Of a stretch of 64,000 nt of DNA, positions 1 through 12,079 are shown piece after piece. Source of the DNA: Asterochloris sp. CNOR1 (taxonomy: Eukaryota > Chlorophyta > Trebouxiophyceae > Trebouxiales > Trebouxiaceae). The stretch covers positions 1,612,001 to 1,676,000 of the forward strand of contig OZ017751.1 in the NCBI GenBank assembly GCA_963969365.1. Reading direction: 5' to 3'. Positions within the stretch are counted from its first letter, which is position 1; every line of letters starts with the position of its first letter. Under the pieces are notes generated by a model. The model made no database searches, was not told the origin of the DNA, and worked only from the letters and a program-made list of their open reading frames with translations. The position numbers and the translations under genes are program-made.

Positions 1-263
1 GTCTCTGCAGGGCAGCTCCCCTGGCACAGACCCAGTGTGGCTGGCACATGGACCTGGACCTGGAGCAGCACTGATCACAGCAGCGCTCAGCAGCACAATA
101 AACTGAACTTGCCAAACCTGCAGCTGCAATGTGGTGGCTTGACATCAATGTGCAAGCTATGGGCTTGCCTTGTGCCCAACTAAGGGCACAGCTGTATTTG
201 ACAGTCTGCACTGAGGCCTGCAGCCTGTTTGTAACCATTCACTGGCATTTGGCCTCCTTGCAG

Positions 264-3200
264 GCTATGAGCATGAAGACCACGCCGCAGAGGCCTTTGA
301 TGTGGCTGCACTCAAATGCAAGGGCTCTGAGAGCAAGACCAACTTCGAAAGTGGCAGGTGCGCTCTGCGACCATGGTGCTGACCACAGGCTGCTGCATCA
401 CCTGCACGAGCTGCAGCTGCAGGGGCTGCCACCACAGGGTGGCTGCCTGGTGCCTGGATGGCGGCCAAAGGGCCAGTGCTGGCCTATGAGGTGCCACCCA
501 GCCTGCCTTGTTGTCCCCAGTCCCTCCTCTGCCCCGCCTGTTGCTGAAAGCACCTGCCTGCAGCTGTCCACATGCATGCACTGCCCTTAGCATGCTTGAC
601 AGCACTTTATAAGGTCCAGCCCGCAGCACTTAGCCAACCCCTCCAGGTTCACATGCAAGGCATCTGCCCCAGCTGGCCGCTGGACCTTGCTGCAGTCTCT
701 CTTCTGCACCCCAAAGCAGATCAACTTTGGTCGTTGAAGCAGCAGACTGTTGCACCCTCCTGTCCACTGGCGCCGCGAGGCTCTTGACCCCGCACTGCCT
801 GTCCATGTGCAGGTACACAGACCTGACACGCTGCATGGACAGCATCAGCCTGGAAGAGCTGATCATGGCTGTCAGGCGCCAGAGCCAGGGCTTCAGCCGT
901 GGCACCAGCACCTACAGGGGCGTCACGCACCACCCAAGTGGTGAGGCACCCCTGCTGCAGGCGACGCCAGCATTGCCTGACTTGTGCTGGTCACGTGTGC
1001 AGCACATAGCGGTGCTGTGCAGCAGTAGCCGTGGCCTGCAGGCTGGCCTGGCATTTGCATCTGCTGGAAAGAGCCAGTGAGCTGGTGCTCACCACCGCCA
1101 TGGTGAGGCACAAGGCCTTTCCTGGACAGTGAGGCACACTCTCCTCAGCTCACCCCTGCTGTAGGCCTTGCCAGTGGCTGCAGAACTTGCCATTCCAGGC
1201 TGCCTCGCCACAGCTGCCTGGGCCCCTGACAGCCTGAACTGCTGCAGGACGGCATGGGAGGCACCATCAGCCTCACCTGCAGCAGCATGCTTGGCCCCAG
1301 CCGTTTGCAGCTGGTTTGAATGAGTGACTGGCAATGGCAACCCCAGCCGTGAGCCTGTCTGACCTGCTTGCAGCCTTTGCTCCCGCGCAAGCACTGTGTT
1401 GCCTGCAGGACGCTGGGAGGCGCGCATCGGAGTCCCTGGCAGCAAGCACATCTACCTGGGCCTCTACCACCAGGTGAGGCATGGTTCGCTGCTCTGCTTG
1501 CGCAGCGCTTGTCAGCCTGGCATCTGCCTGCGGTGGCTGCAATCTTGCCTAGACGCAGCACTCTTGCTGGTTTCTTATCAGCCTGTCAAGCCAGACAGGC
1601 TCTCAAATGTCCTTGTATGCCGCCACTGCCTGCACAGGTTGCCTTTCACTCTGCCACTGCTGCCTGTGACACCAACAGACCTGTTGGCATGCTCAGATCT
1701 GCTGGCAGTCTTGTTGTCACATGTCCTGGGTCATCTTCTCATCTCTCCTGCAGAAGCAAAGCTTTGCGCCTCTACTGCCACTACAAGCCATGATGCCCCT
1801 ATACAGTGTATGGTGCACCTGAGCACTTCTTTGACACTTCGCCTTGCTACTCAGCATGCTGAGCCCCGCCTCGCCGCTCCTTGCTGCAGGAGGACGAGGC
1901 TGCCAGGGCCTATGACCGCTCCCTGGTACGCCTGCGCGGAATCGCAGCTGCCACCAACTTTGCCTTGTCGGACTACAAGCACGACCTCCAAGACTACCAT
2001 GCCATGCAGCAGGTGGGCGCAGGCATGACTCAGGTCTCATACTGTGCTGGTTGCAAGAAGGGCTGCACTGAGTGGTCGCAAGGGCCTGATTGCTGTTGTG
2101 TAGGGCTGCTGTGCTTCTCATGTAGCAGGTGTGGCAATGTGCTCAGCTACAATGCCATTGTGGGAGAGGGGCTGCGAGCAAGACTATTGAAAGGCCATGC
2201 AGCAGGTTGGGTGGCTGCTTTGAACAGCAAGTACCACCCATTCAATGCTGAGATGTGCCGGTGACACCAGCAGACATTGCAATTGTTCTGCTGCATACTG
2301 TGCTACAGATTGCAGCATTTGCTCTGCCGAATAGAAGCAGCCTTGGCAGCCTGCAGCCAACTGAAATGTCCTTCAGCCAGCTGTGCTATGATGCACAACA
2401 CCTTGTCTCACTCAACCGTGCCATTCTGCTGCAGACATTGCTGCACAGTGAGGAGCTGTGCCACTGCACCTGCCACGCCCTTTGCACCTCTGTTGCAGGC
2501 CATAAACTGGCCAGAATCCAGATGCAGAAACAGTTGACCACTTGATGTTCTCATCAGGACTCCCTGCCCTGCTGCACATGGTGCAGTTGAGGGTGCTGCA
2601 GAGTGAGACACAGCTGTGCCACCAGATGCCGCAGAACAACTGCTTCCGTCTGCCGACTCCTGCAGTGCACTGTTTGCAAGCATCACAGGAGGCCAGCTGC
2701 GTGTGATGAAGCATCTTATTGCCACGGAGTGCACACCTGCCCTGCTGCAGTCGGTGCTGCAGAGTGAGGGTGAGGAGGACCTGGTGGCCCTGCTGGGCGC
2801 TGGCTCGGTGTATGAGCGCTGGATCAAGTGTGGCACCGAGGGAACTGAGGGGGTATCCCTGGAGGAGGTCAGGGCTGCAGGTAGGCACCATAAGGTGTTG
2901 AGTAGTACGGGTGGAGGTGGGCTTGTTGTTGGGCTGCTGACTTGCAGTAGTGCTGGCACCTGAGCAAAGAGGCGGTCTCCCATAAAAAGGTCAAGGCTGC
3001 TCATATCTAGCTGCGTTTGCAGAGTAGCACTTGGTACAGCGTTGGTGTATAAATGTGTGGCTACAGATGAGCAGGCTTGGCCTTGACAACAAGCGTGCAG
3101 ATAGTCAAGACTTGAAGCATGTGTGAGGGGTGTGGGGGTCGCACCTTATGCAAGCATCTGGGGCTCAGCATGGCTGCTGGCTGTGTCAAGCAATGCTGAA

Positions 3201-3890
3201 GAGGGGCAGAGACGGGTCGTGAAGACATCAAGGCTGTGAATGGGGCATGAACTGCTGAGATGTGACGACCTGGGGGTGTGCAGGGTTGCAGCTGGATGGA
3301 TCCATGGCTGCCCCGCTGTGCCTCAAAGTGAACACTTTGCCTTAGATGCAGCTGTGGGGCACCGCTGGAGTCTGAGGGCCATATCTTCAGCATGCATCCT
3401 CTGTGCTAGACAGGAGCTGTGAAAGCTGCTGGAGCCTGAAAGTCTGTGCAAGTCCCAGGGCACGCTCCCTTTGTGACACGCCAGGGCCTTTGTAAGCGCC
3501 AGCTCTGATGAGCAGCCCTCAAGGCAGTTTGGCCTTTGGTGCATGTTCCCATCAGGACAAAATGACAGTCATTTTGTCCTGATGGACATGGGAGGGCAGG
3601 GAAGGCCACTGTCATGCGCTGCTACATGTTGTTGGGGCTCCTGATTCCAGAGCTGCCCGTGCTCTGCAGGGTCCACAGTGTCAGGCACGCCTGAGCCGGT
3701 CACTGCCACTTCTGCAGTGCCAGTCCAGGCCCCCGCAGGCCGGCGCAGGCGCACTGCAGCTCCTCATGCCTGCCCAGACAATATTGACAGTGCCTCGGAC
3801 TATGAAGAAGAGATGAAGGTCCGCAGGGAGCACTCTACACGAAGTGAGTTGAATTCCTCTCATGACAGCTTCTTGACATGTTGCAGATGA
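264..3890 (+). CDS. Double-AP2-domain transcription factor, 3' part (5' end outside window)
   Basis: Exons 264-357, 813-940, 1409-1473 and 1890-2012 join in phase. They read the end of a first AP2 domain (HAAEAFDVAALKCKG...TNF), the conserved linker, and a full second AP2 domain (GFSRGTSTYRGVTHHPSG, RWEARIG, KHIYLGLY, EDEAARAYDRSLVRLRG, TNF). Two AP2 domains and this linker are the signature of the plant AP2/ANT/WRI1-like subfamily of DNA-binding regulators. Later exons near 2666-2880 and 3670-3843 look coding: the first is Glu/Leu-rich, the second reads RRRRTAAPHACPDNIDSASDYEEE. They share a split GGG codon, but their link back to 2012 is unresolved because no phase-0 acceptor fits. If the donor at 3844 is not used, the frame stops at 3890. 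The target genes cannot be told. The start codon and N terminus lie upstream of the window. Confidence 0.85.
3542..3590. repeat. Perfect 17-bp inverted repeat (hairpin) in an AP2-gene intron
   Basis: Bases 3549-3565 and 3569-3585 are exact reverse complements around a 3-nt CAG loop. A further 5 bp (3542-3546 with 3586-3590) pairs after a 2-nt bulge. The hairpin sits in the interval between the exon ending at 2880 and the acceptor at 3669. It could be a small foldback element or a short structured intronic RNA. No coding function is seen. Confidence 0.85.
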
Positions 3891-4598
3891 GCTGCACAAG
3901 GCGGGCAGCATGAGGCCAGCATGAGCAGGTTGGAGACAATTTTTTTGCAGGGGGTTGCTGCGCTGCAGTGCCGGCTTATGGCATGTGTGCCACACTGGTG
4001 CACACACACCTGCTGTGAGCCCTCTGTGAGCTGCGTGCAGGTTGGATGATCATGTGGCAGCGGTGCAGTGTTTGCCCCAATTGAAGCATGATCATGTGGC
4101 AGCAGTGCAGTGCCTGCCCCAGCTGCACTGTGATGTCCTGGCGTCCTCCCTGCTGGCCATCTGCATGGCACACTGCACGCCTCTCTAGCTACAGCTTGTC
4201 ACCATGTGGCATCAGCAGGCTTCAGTCAGTGCCTGCTGTCTACTGCTGTGCTTTGTCAAGTGGTGTCACGACTGAGCAGCTCACATGCCTGCTGCAGGCC
4301 AAACTGCACACTAGGAGTCCAGTTTACACAGCTGATGTTGCCCCCTTTTGCATTTTCTGGCCTAGTTGAATCCGCGGCTGGGCTCAGCAACTCAAGCCAG
4401 GCAGCACCAGGACCGCTGTGCCTGTTGGTGCGAGCACATCAGAGTTGATACATGCTGTAGCTGCCTGAAGATGTCATGCGCACAGTTTCTACACTGCCTG
4501 GTGAACCCCATGCATCCAAATTTGTGCGGTCCTCAGGGTGGTCCCCCACCTGTCATGATCCTTGGATTGCTCACGTTGCCCCCTGCCTAAAGCTCTGA

Positions 4599-4773
4599 TG
4601 TAACTCTTTGTACATGTGTCTTGCTCTGGACAAGGCCCCAGAGCCAGCAGAGGGCAGCTGCCCATGAGAGATCTTGGATCCATTACAATTACAAACTTGA
4701 ATGATTTTAGGATGTGTGTCTGCGGCACTTAGCTGGAGAAGCGGGTGTTTGAGCATGCAATGTGACTGTGTAA
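4599..4773 (+). terminator. Candidate TGTAA poly(A) signals for the AP2 gene
   Basis: The pentamer TGTAA, the usual poly(A) signal of green algae, occurs at 4599-4603 and 4769-4773 downstream of the last AP2 exon. Which one is used cannot be told. Confidence 0.4.
4683..4693 (-). terminator. Paired TGTAA poly(A) signals for UEV1 (minus strand)
   Basis: TTACAATTACA on the plus strand gives two TGTAA pentamers on the minus strand, downstream of the UEV1 coding end. They lie between the two plus-strand candidates of the AP2 gene, so the two 3' UTRs may overlap. Confidence 0.4.
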
Positions 4774-5119
4774 CCCAGATGGCGGCATGCTGCAAACTTC
4801 TGGCGGCTTTCTGACCTGCGGTTGCATGTGCGCTGGTGCCCCCAGCAGGCAGCTCTGTTAAGTCCTGGTGCTGGCAACCCCAGGTGAACTCCTAATCTGC
4901 TGCAGCTGAGGGCAGTGTGGCTAGCCCCTGGTGGGGCTGTAGGCGCCGTCAGTAGGTGGTGCCCTCTGGTGGCTGGGGCAGCTTGCGATTTTGGGCTGCA
5001 GGCAGCAACATATGTGGGTCCAGGAGACCGGCAGACTTCACATCAGATGGACAGTTGTGATCAGCACCAAGAGCACGGTGCGGGAAGGTGGCCCAGCTGA
5101 GAGTTGAAGGTGGCGGAGC

Positions 5120-7539
5120 TCATGCCCTCCTGGAGCCCCCAGGCAAGCCTGCACCAAGCTTGCCTCATGCGCAGACCAAACATCCCGCCAAAGCAGGACC
5201 TCTCTGGTTTGCAGCTCTGATGGGAAAGGGCTCGTGCACAAGCAAGTCACATCACTGCCTCTCACAGCTTGCCCAACATTTATCACAGCATGAGGTGCTC
5301 AGTGCCCTTCCTTGGCTCCACATGGGTGGTCCGCAGCTGGCATGAGCAAGCCCACCGCCTCACTGCCAATGTGGGCCACTTTACAGCCCAATCCAGCCCA
5401 GTTCACTCGCACAGCAGGACTCCTGCACTATGTTTCCTCAGCTCAAGACGGCAGCTGGACTTACTTCCTCAGCTCGTCCAGGCAAGCAATCGTGGCTGCC
5501 TGCACATGCATCACATGGGCACAGCCCGACTTACTCATCTCCTTCCTCAGCTCCACAAGGACGGTTTCCATTGTGTAGTTGTGGTGCCAGTGGGACAGGA
5601 TGTGGAAGGCGCGGGGGTCCACCTGCAGAGACATGGGCCTATGAGCTACGCCCAGTGATTGCGGCAGCCTGGCAGCAAGCAGCATGAGGCAGGCATGCAG
5701 CCCCTGGCAGGAGTCATGAGCGGGCGCCTGCGCAGCTTACAGTGCAAGGCAAGCAGAGTGGCAAGTTGAGAAGACGCGTGAAGGCCCCTGGTAATTGCCA
5801 CCCATTTAGATGCAGCATGCCGGGTGAGGACATCAACACCATGCTGGGCATTGAGCCTTCTAGCAGCGACATGAATATGGTTGGGTGCACATGAAGAGCA
5901 CATGGGCACCAGCAGCAGCGTCGGGGTATCATGCACAGTGAATTTGGATGTATGGAACGGCGGCCATCCTGAAGGACTCAGGAACTCACCACTCCATCAT
6001 GTCTTACACAGGGTAGATTGATGCGCGAGTAGAACCTGACCTGTGGTGCCTGGCAGCACAACAGGGGCAGGTCAGCTGCAGCAAGGTTTCTGAGGACTAG
6101 GCAAGTTGTTGCTGACAGTAAAGCGCCCTTGCAGAGGATGAAACCCATGTGGGCTTTGCTTTCAAGACATGCAAGCACATCAGGTGCGCAAAACAGCCAC
6201 GCGGTTGCAGGAGGCCCCAACTGCAAGCCTGTGGTGCAAGCCTGTGGTCCACACAACATCCACACATCCAGGGAGTTGAAAAGACAGCCAGTCACTGTCC
6301 AGGTCTGCGAGGCTGCTGCTCTCTCACAACGCACTTGCTTTGGGTAGTCCTGATTGCAGAAGAGTTTCAATGTGTAGATGCGTCCATCAAACGCCCCCTG
6401 CAGGCACTGAGAAAGGATGAGTGTCCATTGCCTGCACAGCAGCACGCTGGCAGCTGCAGCAGCAGATTGAAGCAGGCGGCAAGACAATGGCACTCTCGCA
6501 ACTCCAAGAGCACTACTCAGGCAGTGCGCTCATGCTGTGCCAAAACTTGTTCTGATACACAGAATGCAAGCCTCCTAGACAGCACCCTTTCAGCAGCAGA
6601 TGCAGCAGGGATGCAGACTGACAGTGCTCTTGCCCTTGCCCTGCTGCGCTGACAGTGACAGGTCAAGCTGTCCACGACGCAACCCTCCTTCTCTGTCCCG
6701 CCACAACACAGCACCCTTGATAGCTGCAGCAGGCAAAGATCACAATCTGGCATGACAAACCCGTTGTCACACACTACTGGACAGCGTTCCGTGCACAGGA
6801 GACTACATACAGCTGCTGCAAGCATTCAAGCCTGCCATCCCAGCATCCGGGCCACCTCTTGCCGGCAGGCTCAATGCGGTGCAGTCCAGTGCATCACGAA
6901 ATGCCCTGGAGTGGCAAGCAACCATGCAATGCTGCCACCCCTGTGCAGTGCAACACAGCCAGCCCATGCTGGTGGGGCCATTGAAGGTCCTTGTCCAGTG
7001 CCAAGTGCAAAGCCTTGCCGGGCACCGTTAACAACAGCAGGCACCCTGCAGAAGTCACCAGTTCATATGGGCAAAACCATGAAGTGAAGCAGGCACACCC
7101 AAAACGGCACAGCTCGATGTACCCTCCGAATCAATGCTTCATCTTGCCCTTGCCATGCACAGGGTGCATCAAGCGCAGGCACTGCATAGGAGTGCCCTGC
7201 TCACATTGCATGCCGGCAGGGCCTGTGATGGTGCCTGCCCACGGCCTCATGAGAGGCTCGACTGGCGCCGCACTCTTGAAATGCTGCATTTTACCCCTTC
7301 ACTGGGCTCAACACACGTCTGGCCTGAAGAAGTGCAGCAGGCCTGAATCTACTTTCCCCTGTGCAGCAGGTAACAGCAGGCAGCCCAGCTCACATGGGCA
7401 GGCCCGATGATGGTGCCTGTCCAGTGCCGCATCAGCACATCGTCACCGTCGTCCAGGCCATAGCTGATGGAGAAGTCCTCCCGCTTCTCCGCCTTCTCCC
7501 CAGCCTCAAGCTCCTCCAGCAATCTGAAGTTGCGTGGCA
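5120..7539 (-). CDS. UEV1: Ubiquitin-conjugating E2 enzyme variant (UEV1/MMS2)
   Basis: Minus-strand exons 7539-7394, 6397-6335, 6049-5990 and 5622-5535 join in phase. They read [70 protein letters not shown] and [15 protein letters not shown]. This is the UEV1/MMS2 fold. UEVs lack the catalytic cysteine and pair with Ubc13 to build K63-linked ubiquitin chains in DNA-damage tolerance. The first joined exon begins with two bases of a Val codon, so a short 5' exon with the start codon lies upstream (minus strand, above 7539); I could not place it. The C terminus is uncertain. After the 5535 donor, a 29-bp last exon at 5148-5120 would end in a stop after [10 protein letters not shown]. Confidence 0.9.
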
Positions 7540-9538
7540 CTGCAGAGGCAGGCACAGGTGCTCTGAGGGCTGGGGCCTACACTTGCAGCTGCAGCCCAAC
7601 TTCATAGTACGGCGTCAGCCTGCCTTGGCTGCCCAAGCTGTGTGAAGGGGCACTGCAGAAAAACATAGGCCCTGCTGGATGATTTTTGCATGACGCTGGA
7701 TGCCAGGTTCAGGTATGTGTATCAGGTCTGGGCTCTGTAGGCACCGAAAGAGTCTCTTGATTGGTTACATGCCATGTGCAGCTGCAGTCAGCAAAGCCCA
7801 TGTCCTTTCTTCCAGCCTCCAGGAATCTGGACTTGCACAATGCCGCAGATGCACAGGGGCATTGGCTGAGAGACATGTTTTGGTCGCTTCTGCAAACTGT
7901 GATCATTTCTGCGTTGTGGTGCGGTGCACACTGCAGCTGGGGGCGGCAGCACTTCTAACCTCTGCAGCACTGCAGCAGACGGAGTGGCATGGGCTCTTGG
8001 GGTGAGCATTATATACCCTGACTGTTCCAGCAAGCTGTCTTCAGCAAGCCACATGGGTGAAGCTGTGTAGCACTGCAGCATTGAAAATAGTGCACAAGGC
8101 TTCTGGCACGGTGTACAGTTGCGCTTGAGACATCACAGCAGCTTGCGTGCTGCATAAGCGGTCACAGGAGGACACATTTGTTGACCGTGAACTGCTAGAT
8201 CGCGAGCCTGCACAGACAAGGTCATATACAGAACTGTGCAGATCAAAACGGGCAAGGGGCAAGCAGGTAAGGATAGAGGCAGAATGCAGCGCGAGACTGG
8301 CTGATTGCAGGATTACGATGCCAGTGTACCGCATGGGCCTCATTGTAGCAGTGCTGCCTGCGTGCTTGAGGCACTTTGGCAAAGCAGAGCACCAAGGCCA
8401 GCATAGATGGAGTTGTGCCGCTGCAGCATGTGCACAGCAATCAATGCCAGCAGCTGTGCAGCCCATTGCTACCCTTATGCTGGTAGATTGATAAGACCAG
8501 GCAGCCATAATCAGTTGCATGCTTACCCACACAGCCTGAGTTGGAGCCTGATGCCATCAAATCCCCCAGGAGCTTGCAGTCCAGCTGCACAGGGGCGCGG
8601 CCCTCTCAGATCGCCCCGCACGGTCTCGTCTGGCCTGCACGAAGTAGGAGCTGGCAGACGAAATCTAAATTATTGTAATGAGCAGGGGCTTGATTCTCTT
8701 CAGATTGCCGTGTTGTCCTCTCTGGAACCTAGCATGGCAGGAGCGCCTCTTAAGCAGAGTGTGGCTGGTCAGCAGCCAGCGCAGCATCCAGGCAGCCAGA
8801 TGGGCCGTGCTTGTAGGCTGCAGATGGTTCAGACAGGCTCAGAAACTGAGGCAAAGCACTGAGGCGGAGGTGGGCTCTGGCACAACATTTGCTTCCACCA
8901 AATCCTCGGGTGCTGCCCACAGGCTGGCCACTGCCTGCTTCAGCACTTTCAGGGCAGCCCTGAAAGACAGACTCAGCTCCAAGCCGCACCACAGCATGAC
9001 ACGCATACAGCAAAGTTAAACTCTCTTGCCAGGAGAGCCCAGCTTGCAAAGCTGGCGACTGCCTCAACAGCATGGATGCAGCTGTGGAAGGCAGCAGCAC
9101 AATGTCCTGCTTAAGCTGGGGTACATGTTGACATGCGCAGCGCCGCACTGCAGCTGCTTGGCTGCAGTAGCAGAGTGCTCGGATGTGGGCTACAGCCGGA
9201 AGATCTATGAAGATGCGCCAGACTCACAGTTGGGCTTGCTGAGCCAGCCCTACCAGGCAGCGCGGCCATGCAGCGTTTTGTTGGCTGCATGTCAGGCACA
9301 CTCGCTCAAGGCAGGGCATCTGCATAGGTTTTGTGGGCTAAAGACTCCAGATACCAAGCTGGAAGCTGCCAACCATCTGGCTTGCCTGAACTTGAGAACC
9401 TTCCAATTGCTGGTGGATCATCAACTCATGCGTTTTGCTGCTGAAGCATGCCTGCAACTGTCTGGAGGGAGAGAGGGCTGTTGTTCACTACATAGGTGGG
9501 CACAGAGGGGAAGGTCATGCATTTGGGCAATCGAGCAT
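7540..9538. other. Interval without a recognisable gene
   Basis: This stretch should hold the unplaced first exon and promoter of UEV1 and the 3' UTR of the glutathione peroxidase gene. Several open frames exist on both strands, but none has a recognisable domain or a consistent splice chain. I see no repeats or RNA genes. Confidence 0.4.
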
Positions 9539-10490
9539 TCATGATGCTGCACTGTCCTGACCAGGCTGAATTTTCAGGAGCTCATCATACACGTGCTGCT
9601 CTAGCTGTGCCAGGTCCATCTGTGAGGGGTACATTCGGATGGGCATTCCATCTGGGCCAACAAGGAACTGCAGGCAAGCATGCAGGCATCAGCAATTTGT
9701 GTTGGTGCTTGGCCAAAAGATGGAAGGTAGGCATAGCTCACCTTCTCAAAATTCCATTGTGTGTCTCGCAAGTTTTGGCTGTTGTTGCGCAAAAAGGTGA
9801 AGATGGGGCTGGCATTGGGTCCATTGACTTCCACCTTACTAAACAGGGGGAAGGTGATCCCATACTCGCGGGCGGCAAAGGCCTTGATGTCATCATTGCT
9901 GCCTGGTTCCTGGCCGCCAAATTGGTTGCAGGGAAAGCCCAGCACCTGCAAAGGAATGCGGGGGCAGTGGGCTCCACAGGGCTGGCCTGGGGACTGAGTG
10001 TCTGCACCTATAAGCAGTGCATGGCAGGCCAGACATGACGCTGTTGTGAGGGCGCCTCATGAGTCGGCGGCAGAATGGCAATAAGCACAACAGGACACTA
10101 GCCAGTGCGCAGCACCCACCGTGAAGCCATAGTCTCTATACTTGTCCCAGAGAAATTGCAACCCCTCATAGTTGCTGCAGCAGCAGCAATGATGTTGCAG
10201 ACAGTTTCTGCACAGCCAGGCTGGTGGCGACAAGCTTGCCTTGTCGCAAGCCATTCCACAAAGCAGGTACACCACTCACCTCTTGGTCCAGCCACATTGA
10301 CTTGCTACATTGACCACCACTGCCACCTTGCCAGCATACTGTGCCAAGGGGTACTGCTTGCCTGCCATGTCTTGAACACTCTGCAGACAGGTGTCATGCT
10401 TCTTGCAGATTTGGTGAGGCAGCACAGCAGTACACAGCCAGTCAGCATTGGCAGCTCACCATGGCATACAGACCCCTGGCCTGGGGCTGG
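9539..10490 (-). CDS. GPX: Glutathione peroxidase, cysteine type (GPX / thioredoxin peroxidase-like)
   Basis: Minus-strand exons 10380-10280, 10174-10120, 9945-9742 and 9667-9539 join in phase to 162 residues ending at a TGA (9541-9539). An exon ending at 10460 (TATQPQARGLYAM) fits in front. Landmarks are the peroxidatic-site motif NVASQCGWTKSNY, FPCNQFGGQEPGSN and the WNF motif (QWNFEKF). The active residue is Cys, not selenocysteine. Enzymes of this family reduce lipid hydroperoxides using thioredoxin or glutathione. At the position where plant GPXs carry the resolving Cys (FAC in their alpha-2 region), this protein reads FAAREYG, so that Cys is missing. The N-terminal exon with the start codon, and any transit peptide, are unresolved. 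Confidence 0.9.
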
Positions 10491-10640
10491 GTGGCTGTGA
10501 GCAGGTTGGTGGCAGGCTCAGGTGACTGATCATTGCTGTCTGGATTCCAAGCACTGGCCTGGTGCGATACCTGCTCTTCTTGCAGGACTTGTGCATGTGC
10601 AGCTTCATGCACCTGCACAGCAGGCCAGCCTCAGGCATGA

Positions 10641-11335
10641 ATGGTGTAAACTGCGCAGACACCAAGGGTAGGGTGGCGAATGCAGCAGGCTCAGGCAGCA
10701 AGCTTGCCTGTGCCAGGGACTTATGATCCGCTGCATGCTGCTCAGCGGGTGGGGATCCCTGCATCTCCTTGGCCTCCCTCTGCTGCATCTGCAGCAATGC
10801 AGCCATCTCTTGGCTTACTTGCAGGCTTGCATGGCAGCTGCATCTCTGAGGAATGCAATCATGTATGCAAAGCAGTCAAACCTGGGAGGGGCTATGATCT
10901 GAGGTGCACCAGTCTCCCTCGCACTTGGCGCCAGGAGATTGCTGTTCAGAGGGAGGTGACAGGAGGGCCTCAGGGGATGGCTGGATGGGAGATGTTTGCA
11001 GCGAGCTGCTGGCAACGTTGTGCAGCAGGGGTACTGTGTCTGCAGGTAGCAAACGTGTGCCTGAGATGCAGCCAGCAGCATGTTACATTGTTGTTCAGAT
11101 CTGTCTGCAGCCAGTTTTGGACAGGATGGTTGTACAGCAGCATGCAGTGTGTTGTGGAGTCCTGGTGCATGAGTTGATGACTGCTTGAGCTCTCTGCAGC
11201 TCACCATGCTCCGCCAGGCCCCTTGCTGCTCGCTCCCGTGGCTGAAAGGGCACTCCCGAGCTGCCAGCCTTCCTGCCACGCACTAAGACTAGGCTGTAGC
11301 CATACCAGGCAACAAAGATTGCTGCTGCAGTGAAG
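10641..11335 (-). CDS. Putative minus-strand gene with one membrane segment, unidentified
   Basis: An exon at about 11335-11205 follows a TGCAG acceptor and ends at a GTGAG donor. It reads a hydrophobic stretch (AAIFVAWYGYSLVLV) followed by a basic tail (RGRKAGSSGVPFQPRERAA). Gln/Glu-rich frames near 10806-10680 (MQQREAKEMQGSP) may be a later exon, but phases do not join cleanly. The opposite strand here also opens a short transit-peptide-like frame from an ATG near 11208, so strand assignment is not secure. No family is recognised. Confidence 0.25.
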
Positions 11336-11857
11336 AGTAGAAGGCTGCAGGCACAGAGAGCTGGCCAGTCAGCTCATTGCAAGCCCATGCTGCCCTGTGG
11401 ACTAGAGTCAGAGCAAGTCCATCTTTGCTAAGAGTTAGCTCGGATGGCCAGCAGGAGATCCTGGATGTCTGTGCCAACGCTTATGCATGTTTCTGCCCCA
11501 CCTTTTCAGGACAGTAGCGGCAGATGCCTTTGACCTGGTTGGCTTGGCATTGCCAGTGGTAAAAGGCAGCAGAGGTGCAGACTTCCTCTGCTTCAGCATT
11601 GGAACAGGCTCCTGACACCTTCTCCTGCTCAGACTGGCAGGGCTTGGGTGCGACTTGCCCCTAGCTCGGTGAGCTGCTGCTCAGCCTGAGGAAGGCTCAC
11701 CAAACGGTTGCCTGGCAGGCCTCTGAGCTTGTTGGGATGGGGATCCGGGACGTCAGATGCTGCGAGCACTTTCAAATTTGCACCTTTGACCAGCTGACCA
11801 GTGAACCTCAGGTTTGGCGCTGCCAGCAGCGGTCCATCCCAGCGCTCCCCATTTCAG

Positions 11858-12079
11858 GAGCACCTTGAGATCTTACCATCAGCTGAATACAGCTCTGAGG
11901 CAGCAGCCAAGGAAAGCCCTTGGTGCTGGGAGGTGTCGCCACAGCAGCACTCTGACTACCTAGAGGGCCACATGGCAGGGGCCGGAGGCTTTTGGGCAGG
12001 CACAGCATTCTTTGTGGCCCTGGAGATAGTGTTCTGGCTGTTTGTCCAGTTCACAGGGGGCAAGGGGGACAAGCGGTGA
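11858..12079 (+). CDS. Last exon of a small single-pass membrane protein, unidentified
   Basis: After a TTTCAG acceptor the frame runs 73 codons to TGA at 12077-12079. The N-terminal half is acidic and Ser-rich. It is followed by one strong membrane segment (GFWAGTAFFVALEIVFWLFV) and a short basic tail ending GGKGDKR. This layout resembles small thylakoid or organelle membrane subunits, but I recognise no family. Possible upstream exons are a segment near 11512-11562 (TVAADAFDLVGLALPV, ending at a GTAAAA donor) and an ATG near 11444 opening a transit-peptide-like frame. A TGTAA at 12737-12741 could be its poly(A) signal. Confidence 0.45.
   Translation, partial: EHLEILPSAEYSSEAAAKESPWCWEVSPQQHSDYLEGHMAGAGGFWAGTAFFVALEIVFWLFVQFTGGKGDKR

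Larger units (their letters stand above)
3891..5119. other. Non-coding interval between convergent AP2 and UEV1 genes
   Basis: I see no convincing exon here. The short open frames lack start context and splice signals. The interval carries candidate 3'-end signals for both convergent genes. Confidence 0.5.

Noticed and set aside
2195-2537. Open frames between AP2 exons at 2012 and 2666
   Set aside because: Short CAG-rich repeats resembling TGCTGCAGACATTGCTGCA dominate. The one acceptor in the right phase (2499) runs into a stop within 13 codons.
8041-9544. Several 100-170-codon open frames on both strands
   Set aside because: No recognisable domain, start or splice chain; they overlap one another and look like shadows of GC-rich non-coding DNA.
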